Source of the DNA: Nitrospirota bacterium
GTDB lineage: Bacteria; Nitrospirota; Nitrospiria; Nitrospirales; Nitrospiraceae
DNA: 64,000 nucleotides
Reading direction: 5' to 3'
Assembly (NCBI GenBank): GCA_030684575.1
Contig: JAUXVD010000014.1
Span: 227,066 to 291,065 of the forward strand
Part shown: in pieces, positions 52,601-60,291 of the stretch
Numbering within the stretch: the stretch's first letter is position 1
How the letters are laid out: the number at the start of each line of letters is the position of its first letter
Program-made: the position numbers and the translations under genes
The notes under the pieces: generated by a model
What the model saw: only the letters and a program-made list of their open reading frames with translations
Told to the model about the DNA's origin: nothing
Database searches by the model: none

Positions 52601-55143
52601 CGCAACGCTGGTTCCATACGATCTTCGACCCGACCGACGTATCGCCACATCAGGGACCGAAGAAGTATTGGCGTGTGAAGCCCTTGTTCAATGATGCCCA
52701 GAAGTGGGCGGGGCCAGCCGAATCGTTGGAAGCCATGCTGCGCCGGCTCTGGGCAGGGAATGCCGATGTGGCGGAACAAGTGGAACAATGGCGGAAGGAC
52801 CCGTTTAATCCACATGCACTCGCGTCACTCCGACTTGTGGCCTATATGAAGACCGTGGTGCAGAAGTATGTGGAGAATCTTATTGAATGGGCAGACAGCC
52901 TGTTCCGTCGTGACACGATGGAGTCCATCAACGAAGCGACGCAGCTCTATGTTCTGGCGTCCCATATTCTCGGCGATCAGCCAGTCGAGTTGCCCGCGCA
53001 TTCCCCCGATGCCAAGAGTTACGCGGAACTATCGGCCCCTGACTCCATCGATGAGCTTGGGAATGCGCTGATCGATATTGAAAGCGGTCTGCCTTTCGCT
53101 CGTGGAGAGGGTAGGGCTTCCGACGAACCGTCGCCGGGACCATCGATGCTGTATTTCTGCATCCCGAGCAATCCGCGGTTACGCGACCTGCGGGCAACAA
53201 TCGACGACCGGCTATTTAAGATTCGCCATTGCATGGATATCGAGGGCCACACCCGGCAGCTTGCGCTCTTTGCGCCGCCCATCGACCCTGCTTTACTGGT
53301 GCGGGCTCGTGCCGCTGGACTAGACATCGGCACCGCACTGTCTATGGCCCTGGGCGCGCGCACTCCTCACTATCGTTTTCAGCCTCTTTTGCAAAAGGCG
53401 CTGGAATTCTGTCACGAGGTTCGGTCATTCGGTAATGCGTTGCTCAGCGCCCTGGAAAAGCGAGACGGTGAAGTGCTGGCGCAGTTGCACTCCCGCCATG
53501 AGGTCGGGATGCTCAAGCGGGTGTCAGAGATTAAGCGGCAGCAGATTGAGGAGGCCGAGGCGGGTCTTGAGGGCGTACACAGATCGAAATCGGTTGTGCA
53601 AGCGCGTTTGGATTTCTTTGCTGGCAACCTGCAGGCATTCACGTCCCCCAGCGAAGCGGCACAGATCACGGATCTCGACCGTGCGCACAATGCAGAGCTA
53701 ACCAGTGCCGCGCTTAGTTTAGGCGCCTCGATTGCCTACGCATTCCCGGATATTGCGTTGGGTATGACGAGCTTTGTTAAGGTGGGCGGCACCAATATTG
53801 GTAATGCCTTACGAGCTGGCGCCTCGATTGCCAGCATCGTCGCCCAGCAGCACACGTTCGATGCTTCCATGGCAGGCTTCACTGCGAGCCACGAGCGGCG
53901 GGCAGATGAGTGGCGTCATCAAGTCGAGACAGCAGGCCGCGAACTTGCCCAGATCGACCAGCAAATCATCGCCGCTGAAATCCGCTTGAATATCGCCAAG
54001 CAAGACCAGCGCAACCACGAAGCTCAGATTGCCGATGCCGAAGAAGTACGCGCCATGCAGCGCGACAAGTTTACGAACACCCAGCTCTACAACTGGATGT
54101 CGTCGCAGCTCAGCGCTCTGCACTATCAGTGCTATCGCATGGCCTTCGACCTCGCCAAGCAGGCCGAGGCCGCAGCGCACTACGAACGTGAAATCGGTAC
54201 GAACCTTGTCGGTTTCGACCACTGGGATGCCGGACGCAAGGGTTTACTCGCCGGCGACCGCCTGGCACAGGATCTTCGTCGGCTGGAGACGGCATACTTG
54301 CATCGAAACACACGTGAGTTGGAGATCACCAAGCACGTCTCGCTACGACAACTCGATCCGTTGGCGCTGATCGCTTTGCGATCGAGCGGCCAATGCGCAT
54401 TCCATGTTCCCGAAGCCCTGTTCGATCTAGATTTTCCAGGCCACTACTTCCGTCGCATCAAGAGTGTGAGCCTGTCGGTGCCTTGTGTGGCCGGACCGTA
54501 CACGAGCGTGAGCGGGACGCTGACACTCCAATCGAGCCGCATCCGCAAAGTTTCACAAATCGGTGATGCGCACAAAGAAACATTATCCGGCTCAGAACAG
54601 TCGATTGCGACGAGTTCTGGGCAAAACGACGGCGGTCTCTTCGAATTGAATTTCCACGATGACCGATACTTGCCATTCGAAGGGCAGGGGGCGGAGTCGA
54701 TATGGCAGTTTTCATTGCCGACTGAATTTAAGGCGTTTGACTACGATACAATCGCGGACCTGGTTCTGCATATCCGATACACAGCCCGCGAGGGAGGTGA
54801 TGACTATGCTCGCTCTGTCGCCTCCGGTCTGGTCCGAACGCTCAATGGGATACCTACGGATGGGTTGAAACTCCTTGTCAGTCTGCGCCATGACTTCCCG
54901 GCTGAATGGCGTGCGCTCCAGGTAGAGGGGGATGACGCTCGACGTGAGATCCGGATCGACGCCTCGTTATTTCCATACTTTGTCCGCGGGAAGTTCAACA
55001 TTACCGCAGTGCGCACCATAGCGAACGGTGTGGCTGTGGGGCCGCCGCTCTTCAGCGGTTCTCTGGCGACCGCCATCTTTGACATTTCTCGCTCAATGGA
55101 ATACTTGCTCGTGTCGTACAGCATTTTGGAGCCCGTGGGGTGA
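46615..55143 (+). CDS. TcA-like toxin complex subunit
   Basis: This is a 2842-residue pore-forming and receptor-binding Tc subunit. It opens with a Lys/Thr/Pro linker and two carboxypeptidase-regulatory-like beta domains (about 40-130 and 130-230, each with ITDATGAYKITY or ATDAQGRYQIGY). A VRP1-type region with CHCPACGSAHGPAAYLVALL lies near 675, and a neuraminidase-like/ABC toxin region sits around 1500-2010 (FFHVPLMLAEQLRKSQ). A long coiled and pore helix region (about 2300-2520) ends before the TcB-binding beta domain (about 2600-2842; HYFRRIKSVSLSVPCVAGPY). It has a strong ribosome binding site. It would form the pentameric translocation channel for the BC cocoon. Confidence 0.88.
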   Translation: MPKKSKGTAVTKPTAPPKPATRGAAKQGDSRRAYLVLGKVTYANGAPAAGLTVVAYDKDESSQDTLGQAITDATGAYKITYRDIDFRNTKKERGGADVVACVYDDQHEVLFTSKKKNNAPAQFKLNIQVPAKQLVVRGVVKDTTDKPLADMLVRAFDRDLRQEQTLGTAATDAQGRYQIGYSPAQFMRAEKGRADLVVRVMSLDGKRELAKSGTLFNAPVHAEIHLTVSADQLHLDSEWTRYHRELVPIIENVLLQDLTDEDLQFLHGETGITLLHLQLLRHAYRWAVEHRQHQLPTEAFYAFLRQGLSPDWPQLLQAGSSRWRAALKQAVAAKEVPQALSSQSDFVVQKLQELAVDLTFSAADGSSRTFTRPVGLLLSGTTLTSQVQRQIAGLLLERTAGEDPQLWWKTLADAGVPAPAVNTTRFAIETDAWLGGHVPTLKALQADFAKSFGTVQELASLTREQWRSVASKTAEGNGLPKEFKTADAYAEALTDQVEGAFPTHAVMYRLREAAQPVRRDVGLFLSLNPEFNLLQSSIDDSLDKANLKGIQTPKAELVVQLKKEVAVARIVPDTRRHEYMTLLLGQGYDSATKIALKGKGAFRRDVVSLAGAKAADEIYRNAKSRASSAMLIFTGLLNYLGPHIPVFPHIQPTGQLARWTELFGSGNGCHCPACGSAHGPAAYLVALLEFLKDIDARAPRGGDSLADILRRRRPDLWHLKLDCANAETPLPYIDLVIEHLERLVATLPNSRLDFDAASTPQTPADGSADALRAEPVVDGRTVSLYGPDGPLQQGRYPWQLPFDRDFERARIEVDLLGTSAVEVLEILGGNESTVALARSGLNRATWDVLDHVVETDETAVRNAWGARNWNEDLIRIGGANGLLKRSGLEAAELYALIESPPWAGWRMIVDRGDDPCDVDLHRVKQRVESGGGVADFVGATRTAAFDLLHRALRLRLRMGWSTSTLLAVMDALGVDAEHPAFDMVAVARLVSLAKRLGVTPESVAQRMVALRETSGDLGSSASRTARAQWLALAQLEEFEPAALTALGLPDLLADVDGPERLRRLEQMLQECGLVVESGIDPVELRYLLQNEDLSPPVFAAREEDATRYLDQIIAAIQAASATDAGALPVESTIATRQTAAALQQLTEITSATFVSQVAADQGSMPALVRVDASAGSPAAVQAFIDLAEAPSDPLRDQAKGILLRIIKTCRLLELLRFTGDDVGFLAQLPRDGVRWLNFTTLPVRGGDARLMLDQIRGLLIASVVQASIAAREPRLLAIMQTTSADMAASVDALTAWGRSIATPGTIGGDALNTLAVALGLRPSEADTWRDPHTYQRLKRSVFWLQQRRLFAQDAQTLRTAVDAGLRTDELTALVRRRFATERDYFKALTPAMDRLRAQQRDALLGQILHSNTVIPRWNTPDDVYAYVLIDVQMGPCQLTSRLVQAHSAVQLFVQRCTQNLEIDAGVLLGDVSSITTWREWAWLKNYRVWEAARKVFLYPENWIEPDLRVGKSPFFEVLENELLQDEIKPETVEKALRHYLVQMHEVSNLDIRALFEEPYEEPLADGDTASRRVIHMVGRTRARPHVHYYRTRQDDLSWTPWEKLDLSIDSDHLVLAVHNRRPMLFWPQWQEVEQKQGEVSLRLLEMTLHVSTREFGQWSAPSISRDVIRLPLNRAALSLRPRFREGGMDVLVYDYFTPSTRALGAAQGIEIASAGFAYDSCTGELRALRLPYSVFRLLPPSVAPFEQGLRESIDEASAGTRLRTGGIAEPERIASTGVRNVVELLDRGGLGGILLAAFALLSDELRDSFGGALRDDRPAVDVFMKSIEGYRLVPSQQHAQFNTDQPYVFQYQGRQLLAIRKTGPISPRLASGFYLWLFPSRYVLEAGEHPFMCDLLEVIRSEGVDGLYRQGEWAPFGVVIPVGGARRHPRQLTVRNETWVETTLTPNTAVVAKPYPVDEFDFSSVGAYALYNWELFFHVPLMLAEQLRKSQRHEEAQRWFHTIFDPTDVSPHQGPKKYWRVKPLFNDAQKWAGPAESLEAMLRRLWAGNADVAEQVEQWRKDPFNPHALASLRLVAYMKTVVQKYVENLIEWADSLFRRDTMESINEATQLYVLASHILGDQPVELPAHSPDAKSYAELSAPDSIDELGNALIDIESGLPFARGEGRASDEPSPGPSMLYFCIPSNPRLRDLRATIDDRLFKIRHCMDIEGHTRQLALFAPPIDPALLVRARAAGLDIGTALSMALGARTPHYRFQPLLQKALEFCHEVRSFGNALLSALEKRDGEVLAQLHSRHEVGMLKRVSEIKRQQIEEAEAGLEGVHRSKSVVQARLDFFAGNLQAFTSPSEAAQITDLDRAHNAELTSAALSLGASIAYAFPDIALGMTSFVKVGGTNIGNALRAGASIASIVAQQHTFDASMAGFTASHERRADEWRHQVETAGRELAQIDQQIIAAEIRLNIAKQDQRNHEAQIADAEEVRAMQRDKFTNTQLYNWMSSQLSALHYQCYRMAFDLAKQAEAAAHYEREIGTNLVGFDHWDAGRKGLLAGDRLAQDLRRLETAYLHRNTRELEITKHVSLRQLDPLALIALRSSGQCAFHVPEALFDLDFPGHYFRRIKSVSLSVPCVAGPYTSVSGTLTLQSSRIRKVSQIGDAHKETLSGSEQSIATSSGQNDGGLFELNFHDDRYLPFEGQGAESIWQFSLPTEFKAFDYDTIADLVLHIRYTAREGGDDYARSVASGLVRTLNGIPTDGLKLLVSLRHDFPAEWRALQVEGDDARREIRIDASLFPYFVRGKFNITAVRTIANGVAVGPPLFSGSLATAIFDISRSMEYLLVSYSILEPVG

Positions 55144-55166
55144 TCGATCAATCCGCGATGGCTGAA

Positions 55167-55525
55167 TTAGGGAAACGCGTTGACGATGGTCGATGAGAAC
55201 GTGCGGAGATCTTCCAACTGTTTGGTAATGATGGCGTAGACCATATCCCAATGTAGGCGGGTGTATTCATGTGCGGCTACGTTGCCGAAGCCAACGATGT
55301 GCTGCATTCGGGTTGCCAGGTCGGCTGAGACGGTGCCCGATATTTGCAGAAGGGTAAATGCGTCACGACTGCCTTGTGGCACGCCAAGATTCAGTTGGCT
55401 TACGACATACATGGTTGGTCTGTTTCGCGAAGAGATTCTTGTCGTTTCACATACCATTCGAGAATCCTCTGAAGGTACCGCTCGATGCTCGTCGCTTGGG
55501 TTAGGACGACGTCGTCAGCGGTACA
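55167..55525 (-). pseudogene. hepT: Decayed hepT toxin gene
   Basis: The N-terminal part (DDVVLTQATSIERYLQRILE, 55522 downwards) stops at 55400. The C-terminal part continues in another frame: VVSQLNLGVPQGSRDAFTLL and VGFGNVAAHEYTRLHWDM. About 24 residues, the LQRACEAAIDLA-type helix, are missing in between. The HepT catalytic motif RNxxxHxY reads GNVAAHEY, so the Arg is lost, and no in-frame start exists. HepT is the RNase toxin (DUF86) of HepT-MntA modules; this copy cannot be functional. Confidence 0.7.
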
Positions 55526-55900
55526 TCAATCCGCTCGCGCTGATTATTTTTAGTATCCTGCGCCGTTCCTTGTTGGGTCTGACATAGACTGAAAACACGT
55601 ACATTTCGAGCTTTTGCTGAGGCGGTTCGTTTGGCGCATTGAGGCATTCTCCCATCGAGATCACCTGCATCTGCATCACCGTTGACGCGGTACGCAAACC
55701 TACAAGATCGACATCACGATGAAGTTTGGGTAGCAAGTTCTTGGGTGAGTTCGAATCGACGCATCGCGGAAGTTGGGTAGCACACAAGTACGGAGAGATC
55801 CATATCGCGGTCCCTGCTGGCAGTGTCTTTCGCCTGTGACCAGAATCGGTATAGGGCGGTGAGGCTGGGGACCGATTGTCTGATGCGATCGACATGTTGT
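55515..55900 (-). pseudogene. mntA: Decayed mntA nucleotidyltransferase antitoxin
   Basis: One frame gives VPSLTALYRFWSQAKDTASR and RDMDLSVLV, the nucleotidyltransferase motif GSxxxD with Gly changed to Trp and SD to RD. Another frame gives HRDVDLVGLRTASTVMQMQV, LEMYVFSVYVRPNKERRRIL and ASGLMYR to a stop at 55515. MntA inactivates HepT by adding nucleotides to it. At least one frameshift separates the halves. It is upstream of the hepT remnant and in the normal operon order. Confidence 0.65.
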
Positions 55901-56197
55901 CGTCCATGTCGGCCACCATGGTTCGTGTTGGCTCAGGCTCCTGGTTCACCCACCTCCTATCAATATTCGAGCGTTGACCTTCGGCAATTCTGGTGGAGAT
56001 TCCCGCTGCGGCTGGATAGGTCGTTTGCTAGTGGCAGGATCATTCTGGTTGCGGTATTGTTACGGCCTTATGGTCAGGCAAGGGGTAGGAGCCGTGGGGC
56101 AATAGGTAGGAGAGGGACAAGAGTCTTTCTCTTAGCCCCTGCCCCAAGCGTTTCGCTTCCAGAAGGTTGCGGAAGAACGACACTTGGTAGAACGGCA

Positions 56198-56243
56198 TTT
56201 CGATGAGTCGAGAACGAAGCTGGCGGATTTTTTCAGCGTCCTG
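56198..56243 (+). repeat. Palindromic repeat, copy 3 (right half only)
   Basis: The right-hand 46 nt of the element at 4939-5063 (AGAACGAAGCTGGCGGA, then TTTCAGCGTCC) end 12 nt before the hisH ATG. The left half is gone. Positions 55901-56197 contain no other feature I can support. Confidence 0.7.
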
Positions 56244-56255
56244 CAAGAAAGTGTC

Positions 56256-56864
56256 ATGATTGCGATTATCGACTACGGCATGGGCAATCTTCGCAGTGTC
56301 TCCAAGGCCTTTGAGGCGGTGGGGCACCAGGCGGTCGTCACTCGTGATCTGGGGGTGATCAGAAATGCGAGCCATGTCGTACTGCCCGGTGTCGGCGCAT
56401 TTGGCGATTGTATGACCAACATCGAGCGGTATGGGCTTGCAGAGCCGATTCGCGCAGCGATTCAATCAGGTAAGCCATTTTTGGGAATCTGCCTGGGACT
56501 CCAATTATTGTTTGAGGAAAGTGAAGAATTTGGTACGCACAAGGGGCTCGGCATCATCCCTGGCAAGGTCAAGCGGTTTGCTGCCGACCAGGGGTTGAAG
56601 GTGCCGCATATGGGTTGGAACAACGTCATGATGGAGCGGCCCTGTCCCCTGTTTGAGGGGATTCCCGATGGATCATACTGGTATTTTGTGCATTCATTTT
56701 ATGTCGCCCCTTCTGACAAGACGGTTGCGGCAACGAGGACGGATTACGGGACGGCGTTTGTCTCGAGTATCTGGAGGGACAATGTCGTGGCCTGCCAATT
56801 CCATCCTGAAAAGAGCCAGGAGGTCGGGTTACGGCTGATCAAAAATTTTGGAGCCTGGGCATGA
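56256..56864 (+). CDS. hisH: Imidazole glycerol phosphate synthase, glutaminase subunit
   Basis: This is a 202-residue class I glutamine amidotransferase. The nucleophile is in FLGICLGLQLL near residue 80, and the His-Glu pair is in CQFHPEKSQEVG near 182. It supplies ammonia to HisF. ATG 56256 begins the conserved IAIIDYGMGNLRSV; the open frame starts at 56184 inside repeat DNA. It is now the first his gene of the right-hand group and overlaps the lipoprotein gene by four bases. Confidence 0.95.
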   Translation: MIAIIDYGMGNLRSVSKAFEAVGHQAVVTRDLGVIRNASHVVLPGVGAFGDCMTNIERYGLAEPIRAAIQSGKPFLGICLGLQLLFEESEEFGTHKGLGIIPGKVKRFAADQGLKVPHMGWNNVMMERPCPLFEGIPDGSYWYFVHSFYVAPSDKTVAATRTDYGTAFVSSIWRDNVVACQFHPEKSQEVGLRLIKNFGAWA

Positions 56865-57601
56865 GTATGATGCGCAACAAGGGATGGTCGGTGGCCTTGG
56901 CGGGACTGGCTTTGTTGACGGTTGCCGGCTGCAGTGGATCGAAAGTCACGACGAAATCGTCTGCGGAGTTGCCGCGGTATCAGATTCGTACCATCGCCTT
57001 GATCCCCTTCACCACGCTCGCGACACCACAAGTCAGGGATGTTGTCGATCAGGGTTTCTCCGCGCCTCAGGGAGCTCGCCGCTCTGATATGGCGCTTGCG
57101 GTACCACCGAATACTGAACAGCCCCTTCGGCAAACCGTGACCGTGCCGGCTGGCGCTGGGGCAACAGTCACGCAACTACTCTGGAGCCGGTTGAAGTCTC
57201 GGCAGGGTGTGACCGTACTTGCGCCGAGTGAGGCCGCAAAAGCATTGGCGTCTCAGGCGACGCCTCAATTTTCCACTGGGCAGGCATTGGCGATGACCAT
57301 GGCGAAACAGCTCAAGGTCGATGCGTCGCTGATCGGTCAAGTGTCGGTGTATCAGGAGCGGGTTGGTGGTCGCTTTGGTGCCAGTCCCCCGGCCACAGTG
57401 GGGTTTGAAGCGAAGGTCATCGCCGCCGATGGGCAAATCCTGTGGGAAGGGAATTACTACGAGAAGCAGCGACCGATGACGGAAGACGTGATGGGTTTCA
57501 TTCAACGGCATGGAGTGTTTGTCACGGTGGAGGAGTTGGCGATCTACGGGGTCGACCATCTACTCCGTGAATTTCCATTTGGAACGGCAGAAGAACAGTA
57601 A
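56861..57601 (+). CDS. Lipoprotein of unknown function
   Basis: This 246-residue protein has a lipoprotein signal (ALAGLALLTVAGC, lipidated Cys near residue 24). The mature domain (IRTIALIPFTTLATPQVRDV, AKQLKVDASLIGQVSVYQER, AKVIAADGQILWEGNYYEKQ) has the alternating pattern of outer-membrane-linked TolB-N or GNA1162-like lipoproteins. It starts in the hisH stop codon (ATGA), so it is translated with the his genes, an odd place for an envelope lipoprotein. Confidence 0.75.
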   Translation: MSMMRNKGWSVALAGLALLTVAGCSGSKVTTKSSAELPRYQIRTIALIPFTTLATPQVRDVVDQGFSAPQGARRSDMALAVPPNTEQPLRQTVTVPAGAGATVTQLLWSRLKSRQGVTVLAPSEAAKALASQATPQFSTGQALAMTMAKQLKVDASLIGQVSVYQERVGGRFGASPPATVGFEAKVIAADGQILWEGNYYEKQRPMTEDVMGFIQRHGVFVTVEELAIYGVDHLLREFPFGTAEEQ

Positions 57602-57613
57602 CAGGAGACGGTT

Positions 57614-58345
57614 GTGTCCATGCTCATTATTCCCGCGATCGATTTAAAAGATGGCCGGTGCGTGCGGTTGCGTCAGGGCGATATGACGGCTGAGACGGTC
57701 TATTCAGACGATGTGCCGGCTGTGGCGAGGCAATGGCAGCAAGGCGGTGCGACGCTGATCCATGTGGTGGATCTGAACGGAGCGGTGGAGGGTGAGCCGC
57801 GCAATCTGTCCCAGATCGAGGCGATCATTCGCACCGTGAGCGTGAAGGTGCAGGTGGGGGGCGGGATCCGGTCGATCGAAACGGTGCGTCGTTACCTCGG
57901 GGCTGGTGTGAGCAGGGTGGTGCTCGGCACGGCGGCATTGACCGATCGGTCTTTCTTGGAGAAGGCCTGCTTGGAGTTCCCTCGTCAGATTCTCTTGGGC
58001 CTGGATGCGCGGGATGGGAAGGTGGCCGTCAAGGGCTGGACATCGGTATCGGAGACGAAGGCGACCGATTTGCTCAAGGAGTTGGCGGGCCATGACTTGG
58101 GGGCTGTGATTTATACGGACATTGCCCGCGATGGTATGTTGGGTGGACCGAATCTGGTGGCGTTGCGAGAAGTGGTTGAGTTGTCCTCCTTCCCGGTCAT
58201 CGCGTCCGGGGGGATTTCTCGTATTGAAGACGTGCGAGCAGTCCAGGCGCTCGGACCACGAGTTGAAGGGGCGATTGTCGGGAAGGCGCTCTACGATGGC
58301 AAGTTAGATTATCGGGCCGCTCTTGCGGCCCTTGGGGCTGAGTAG
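57614..58345 (+). CDS. hisA: Phosphoribosylformimino-AICAR isomerase
   Basis: This is a 243-residue TIM-barrel isomerase of histidine synthesis. It has catalytic Asp in [15 protein letters not shown] and the second Asp in [16 protein letters not shown]. Phosphate-binding glycines are in [11 protein letters not shown] and [12 protein letters not shown]. The GTG start at 57614 is seven bases behind AGGAG and fits better than ATG 57620. Follows the lipoprotein gene directly. Confidence 0.95.
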   Translation: MSMLIIPAIDLKDGRCVRLRQGDMTAETVYSDDVPAVARQWQQGGATLIHVVDLNGAVEGEPRNLSQIEAIIRTVSVKVQVGGGIRSIETVRRYLGAGVSRVVLGTAALTDRSFLEKACLEFPRQILLGLDARDGKVAVKGWTSVSETKATDLLKELAGHDLGAVIYTDIARDGMLGGPNLVALREVVELSSFPVIASGGISRIEDVRAVQALGPRVEGAIVGKALYDGKLDYRAALAALGAE

Positions 58346-58415
58346 GGCTACGCGTGAGGAATTCTTTACTGACGGTTTCCTTTCACGTTTTACAGTTTAC
58401 GATTCACGAGTCGGC

Positions 58416-59177
58416 ATGTTGACCAAACGGATTATTCCCTGTCTCGATGTCAAAGACGGCCGCGTCGTCAAAGGCGTGAGCTTTGTGAATTTGCGCGATG
58501 CGGGAGATCCAGTCGAAGTGGCTACGGCCTACGATCGCGAAGGCGCTGACGAACTCTGCTTCCTCGATATCACGGCCTCCCATGAGAATCGAAAAACGAT
58601 CATCGACGTGGTCGAACGGACGGCGGCGAGGGTGTTTATGCCGTTGACCGTTGGCGGCGGCGTGCGAACGCTTGAGGATATTCGGGCTCTGTTGAATGCG
58701 GGCGCTGATAAGGTGAGCATCAATACGGCGGCGGTTCAACGGCCTGAATTTGTGAAGGAAGCGGCGGAGCGATTCGGGACACAATGTATCGTCGTGGCGA
58801 TCGATGCCAAACATCGTGCCGTGCCGGCAGCAGGCTGGGAAGTCTTCACCCATGGCGGCCGTAAGTCGACCGGTCTCGATGTCGTTGAATGGGCGAAGAG
58901 GATGGCCCAGTATGGGGCCGGTGAAATTTTGCTCACGAGTATGGATCAAGATGGGCAACAGCAGGGATATGATCTCGCGCTGACGTCCGCAGTATCGGAG
59001 GCCGTCTCGATTCCGGTGATTGCATCGGGCGGCGTGGGAAACTTGGATCACCTCTACGATGGATTCGTCAGAGGCAAGGCGGATGCGGTCCTGGCTGCGT
59101 CGATTTTCCATTTCCGGACTCACACGATTCCGGAAGCGAAAGCCTATCTTCGTCAGAAGGGAGTAGCGGTTCGATAA
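58416..59177 (+). CDS. hisF: Imidazole glycerol phosphate synthase, cyclase subunit
   Basis: This 253-residue TIM-barrel works with HisH. It has D11 in [15 protein letters not shown], the second catalytic Asp in [11 protein letters not shown], and [14 protein letters not shown]. It makes imidazole glycerol phosphate and AICAR. ATG 58416 starts the conserved sequence; the open frame extends back to 58323 without support. The stop overlaps the hisIE start by one base (TAATG). Confidence 0.95.
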   Translation: MLTKRIIPCLDVKDGRVVKGVSFVNLRDAGDPVEVATAYDREGADELCFLDITASHENRKTIIDVVERTAARVFMPLTVGGGVRTLEDIRALLNAGADKVSINTAAVQRPEFVKEAAERFGTQCIVVAIDAKHRAVPAAGWEVFTHGGRKSTGLDVVEWAKRMAQYGAGEILLTSMDQDGQQQGYDLALTSAVSEAVSIPVIASGGVGNLDHLYDGFVRGKADAVLAASIFHFRTHTIPEAKAYLRQKGVAVR

Positions 59178-59830
59178 TGGATGTGGAGCGATTGAAATTC
59201 GATACGCAGGGGCTCATTCCGGCAGTCGTACAGGATTGGCGAGATGGCACGGTCCTGATGGTGGCCTACATGAACCGAGAGGCGCTGCAAAAGACTCTCG
59301 ACACGAAGTCGGTGCATTTCTGGAGTCGGTCGCGCAAGGCATTGTGGGAGAAGGGTGAGACCTCGGGGCACAAGCTGCAGCTCAAAGATCTGTTTTTCGA
59401 TTGTGACGGCGATGCCCTGCTTGTGAAGGTCGAGCCAGTCGGTCCGACTTGCCATACGGGTGAGCGGGCCTGCTTCTTTTCCCGTCTTGATTCTCCCGAG
59501 ACGAAAACGTCCGAGTCCTGGGGTGGAATTCTTGAGCGCCTCTACCAGATGATCCAAGAGCGAAAGCAGCAACCATCAAGCGAGTCGTATACTTCAAAAC
59601 TGCTGCAAGGCGGAGTCGATCGTATCTTGAAGAAAGTCGTCGAGGAAGCCGGGGAGGTGGCGATTGCCGGCAAGGGTGGGAAGAAGGACGAGATCGTTTA
59701 CGAAACGGCAGATCTGTTATTCCATACGTTGGTGGCTTTGGGGCACCACGGCATCACACCGCAGGAAATCTATCAAGAGTTGGCGACTCGGTTTGGAAAG
59801 TCTGGCTTGAGAAAGGAGCCAACTTCATGA
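59177..59830 (+). CDS. hisI: Bifunctional phosphoribosyl-AMP cyclohydrolase/ATP pyrophosphatase
   Basis: This 217-residue fused HisIE catalyses steps two and three of histidine synthesis. The HisI part (about 1-115) has VLMVAYMNREALQ, HFWSRSRK, FDCDGDALLVKV and VGPTCHTGERACF with zinc Cys. The HisE part (about 120-210) has LKKVVEEAGEVAIA and KDEIVYETADLLFH. It is translationally coupled to both neighbours (TAATG in front, ATGA behind). Confidence 0.95.
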   Translation: MDVERLKFDTQGLIPAVVQDWRDGTVLMVAYMNREALQKTLDTKSVHFWSRSRKALWEKGETSGHKLQLKDLFFDCDGDALLVKVEPVGPTCHTGERACFFSRLDSPETKTSESWGGILERLYQMIQERKQQPSSESYTSKLLQGGVDRILKKVVEEAGEVAIAGKGGKKDEIVYETADLLFHTLVALGHHGITPQEIYQELATRFGKSGLRKEPTS

Positions 59831-60171
59831 GCGAATGCCTCTTTTGCAAGATTGTGGCGAGAACCATTCCTGCCGCGCTCGTGTATGAGGACGATCTGGT
59901 GGTCGCGTTCGACGATATCAATCCCCAGGCTCCGACGCATACACTCGTCATCCCCCGGAAGCATGTGACCTCGATTGCTGAACTGCAAGCGGCAGATGTC
60001 GAGCTGCTCGGGCGCTTGATGCTGGCCGGTAACAAGATCGCGAAAATAAAGGGGATTACAGACTCCGGACACCGTTTGGTCGTCAATACCGGTGCACATG
60101 GTGGGCAGAGTGTCTTGCACCTGCATCTTCATGTGTTAGGCGGACGCCATCTTGCCTGGCCTCCCGGCTAG
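59827..60171 (+). CDS. hinT: HinT-type histidine triad protein
   Basis: This 114-residue HinT has the triad HLHLHVLGG near residues 97-105 and the N-terminal zinc-type CLFCKIVARTIPA. It hydrolyses nucleoside phosphoramidates. It overlaps hisIE by four bases and is the last of the coupled his genes. It is distinct from the longer HIT protein at 10840. Confidence 0.93.
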   Translation: MSECLFCKIVARTIPAALVYEDDLVVAFDDINPQAPTHTLVIPRKHVTSIAELQAADVELLGRLMLAGNKIAKIKGITDSGHRLVVNTGAHGGQSVLHLHLHVLGGRHLAWPPG

Positions 60172-60291
60172 CCTGTTTCCACCACGTTGACAGATTTCTT
60201 TCCCGTCTGCTACCCTGAACGGTCTATTTTACGACCACTTACGTTTACCTTCCTCACCGGTGCAGGTGGGGGAATAGGAGCTGCGACTCCC

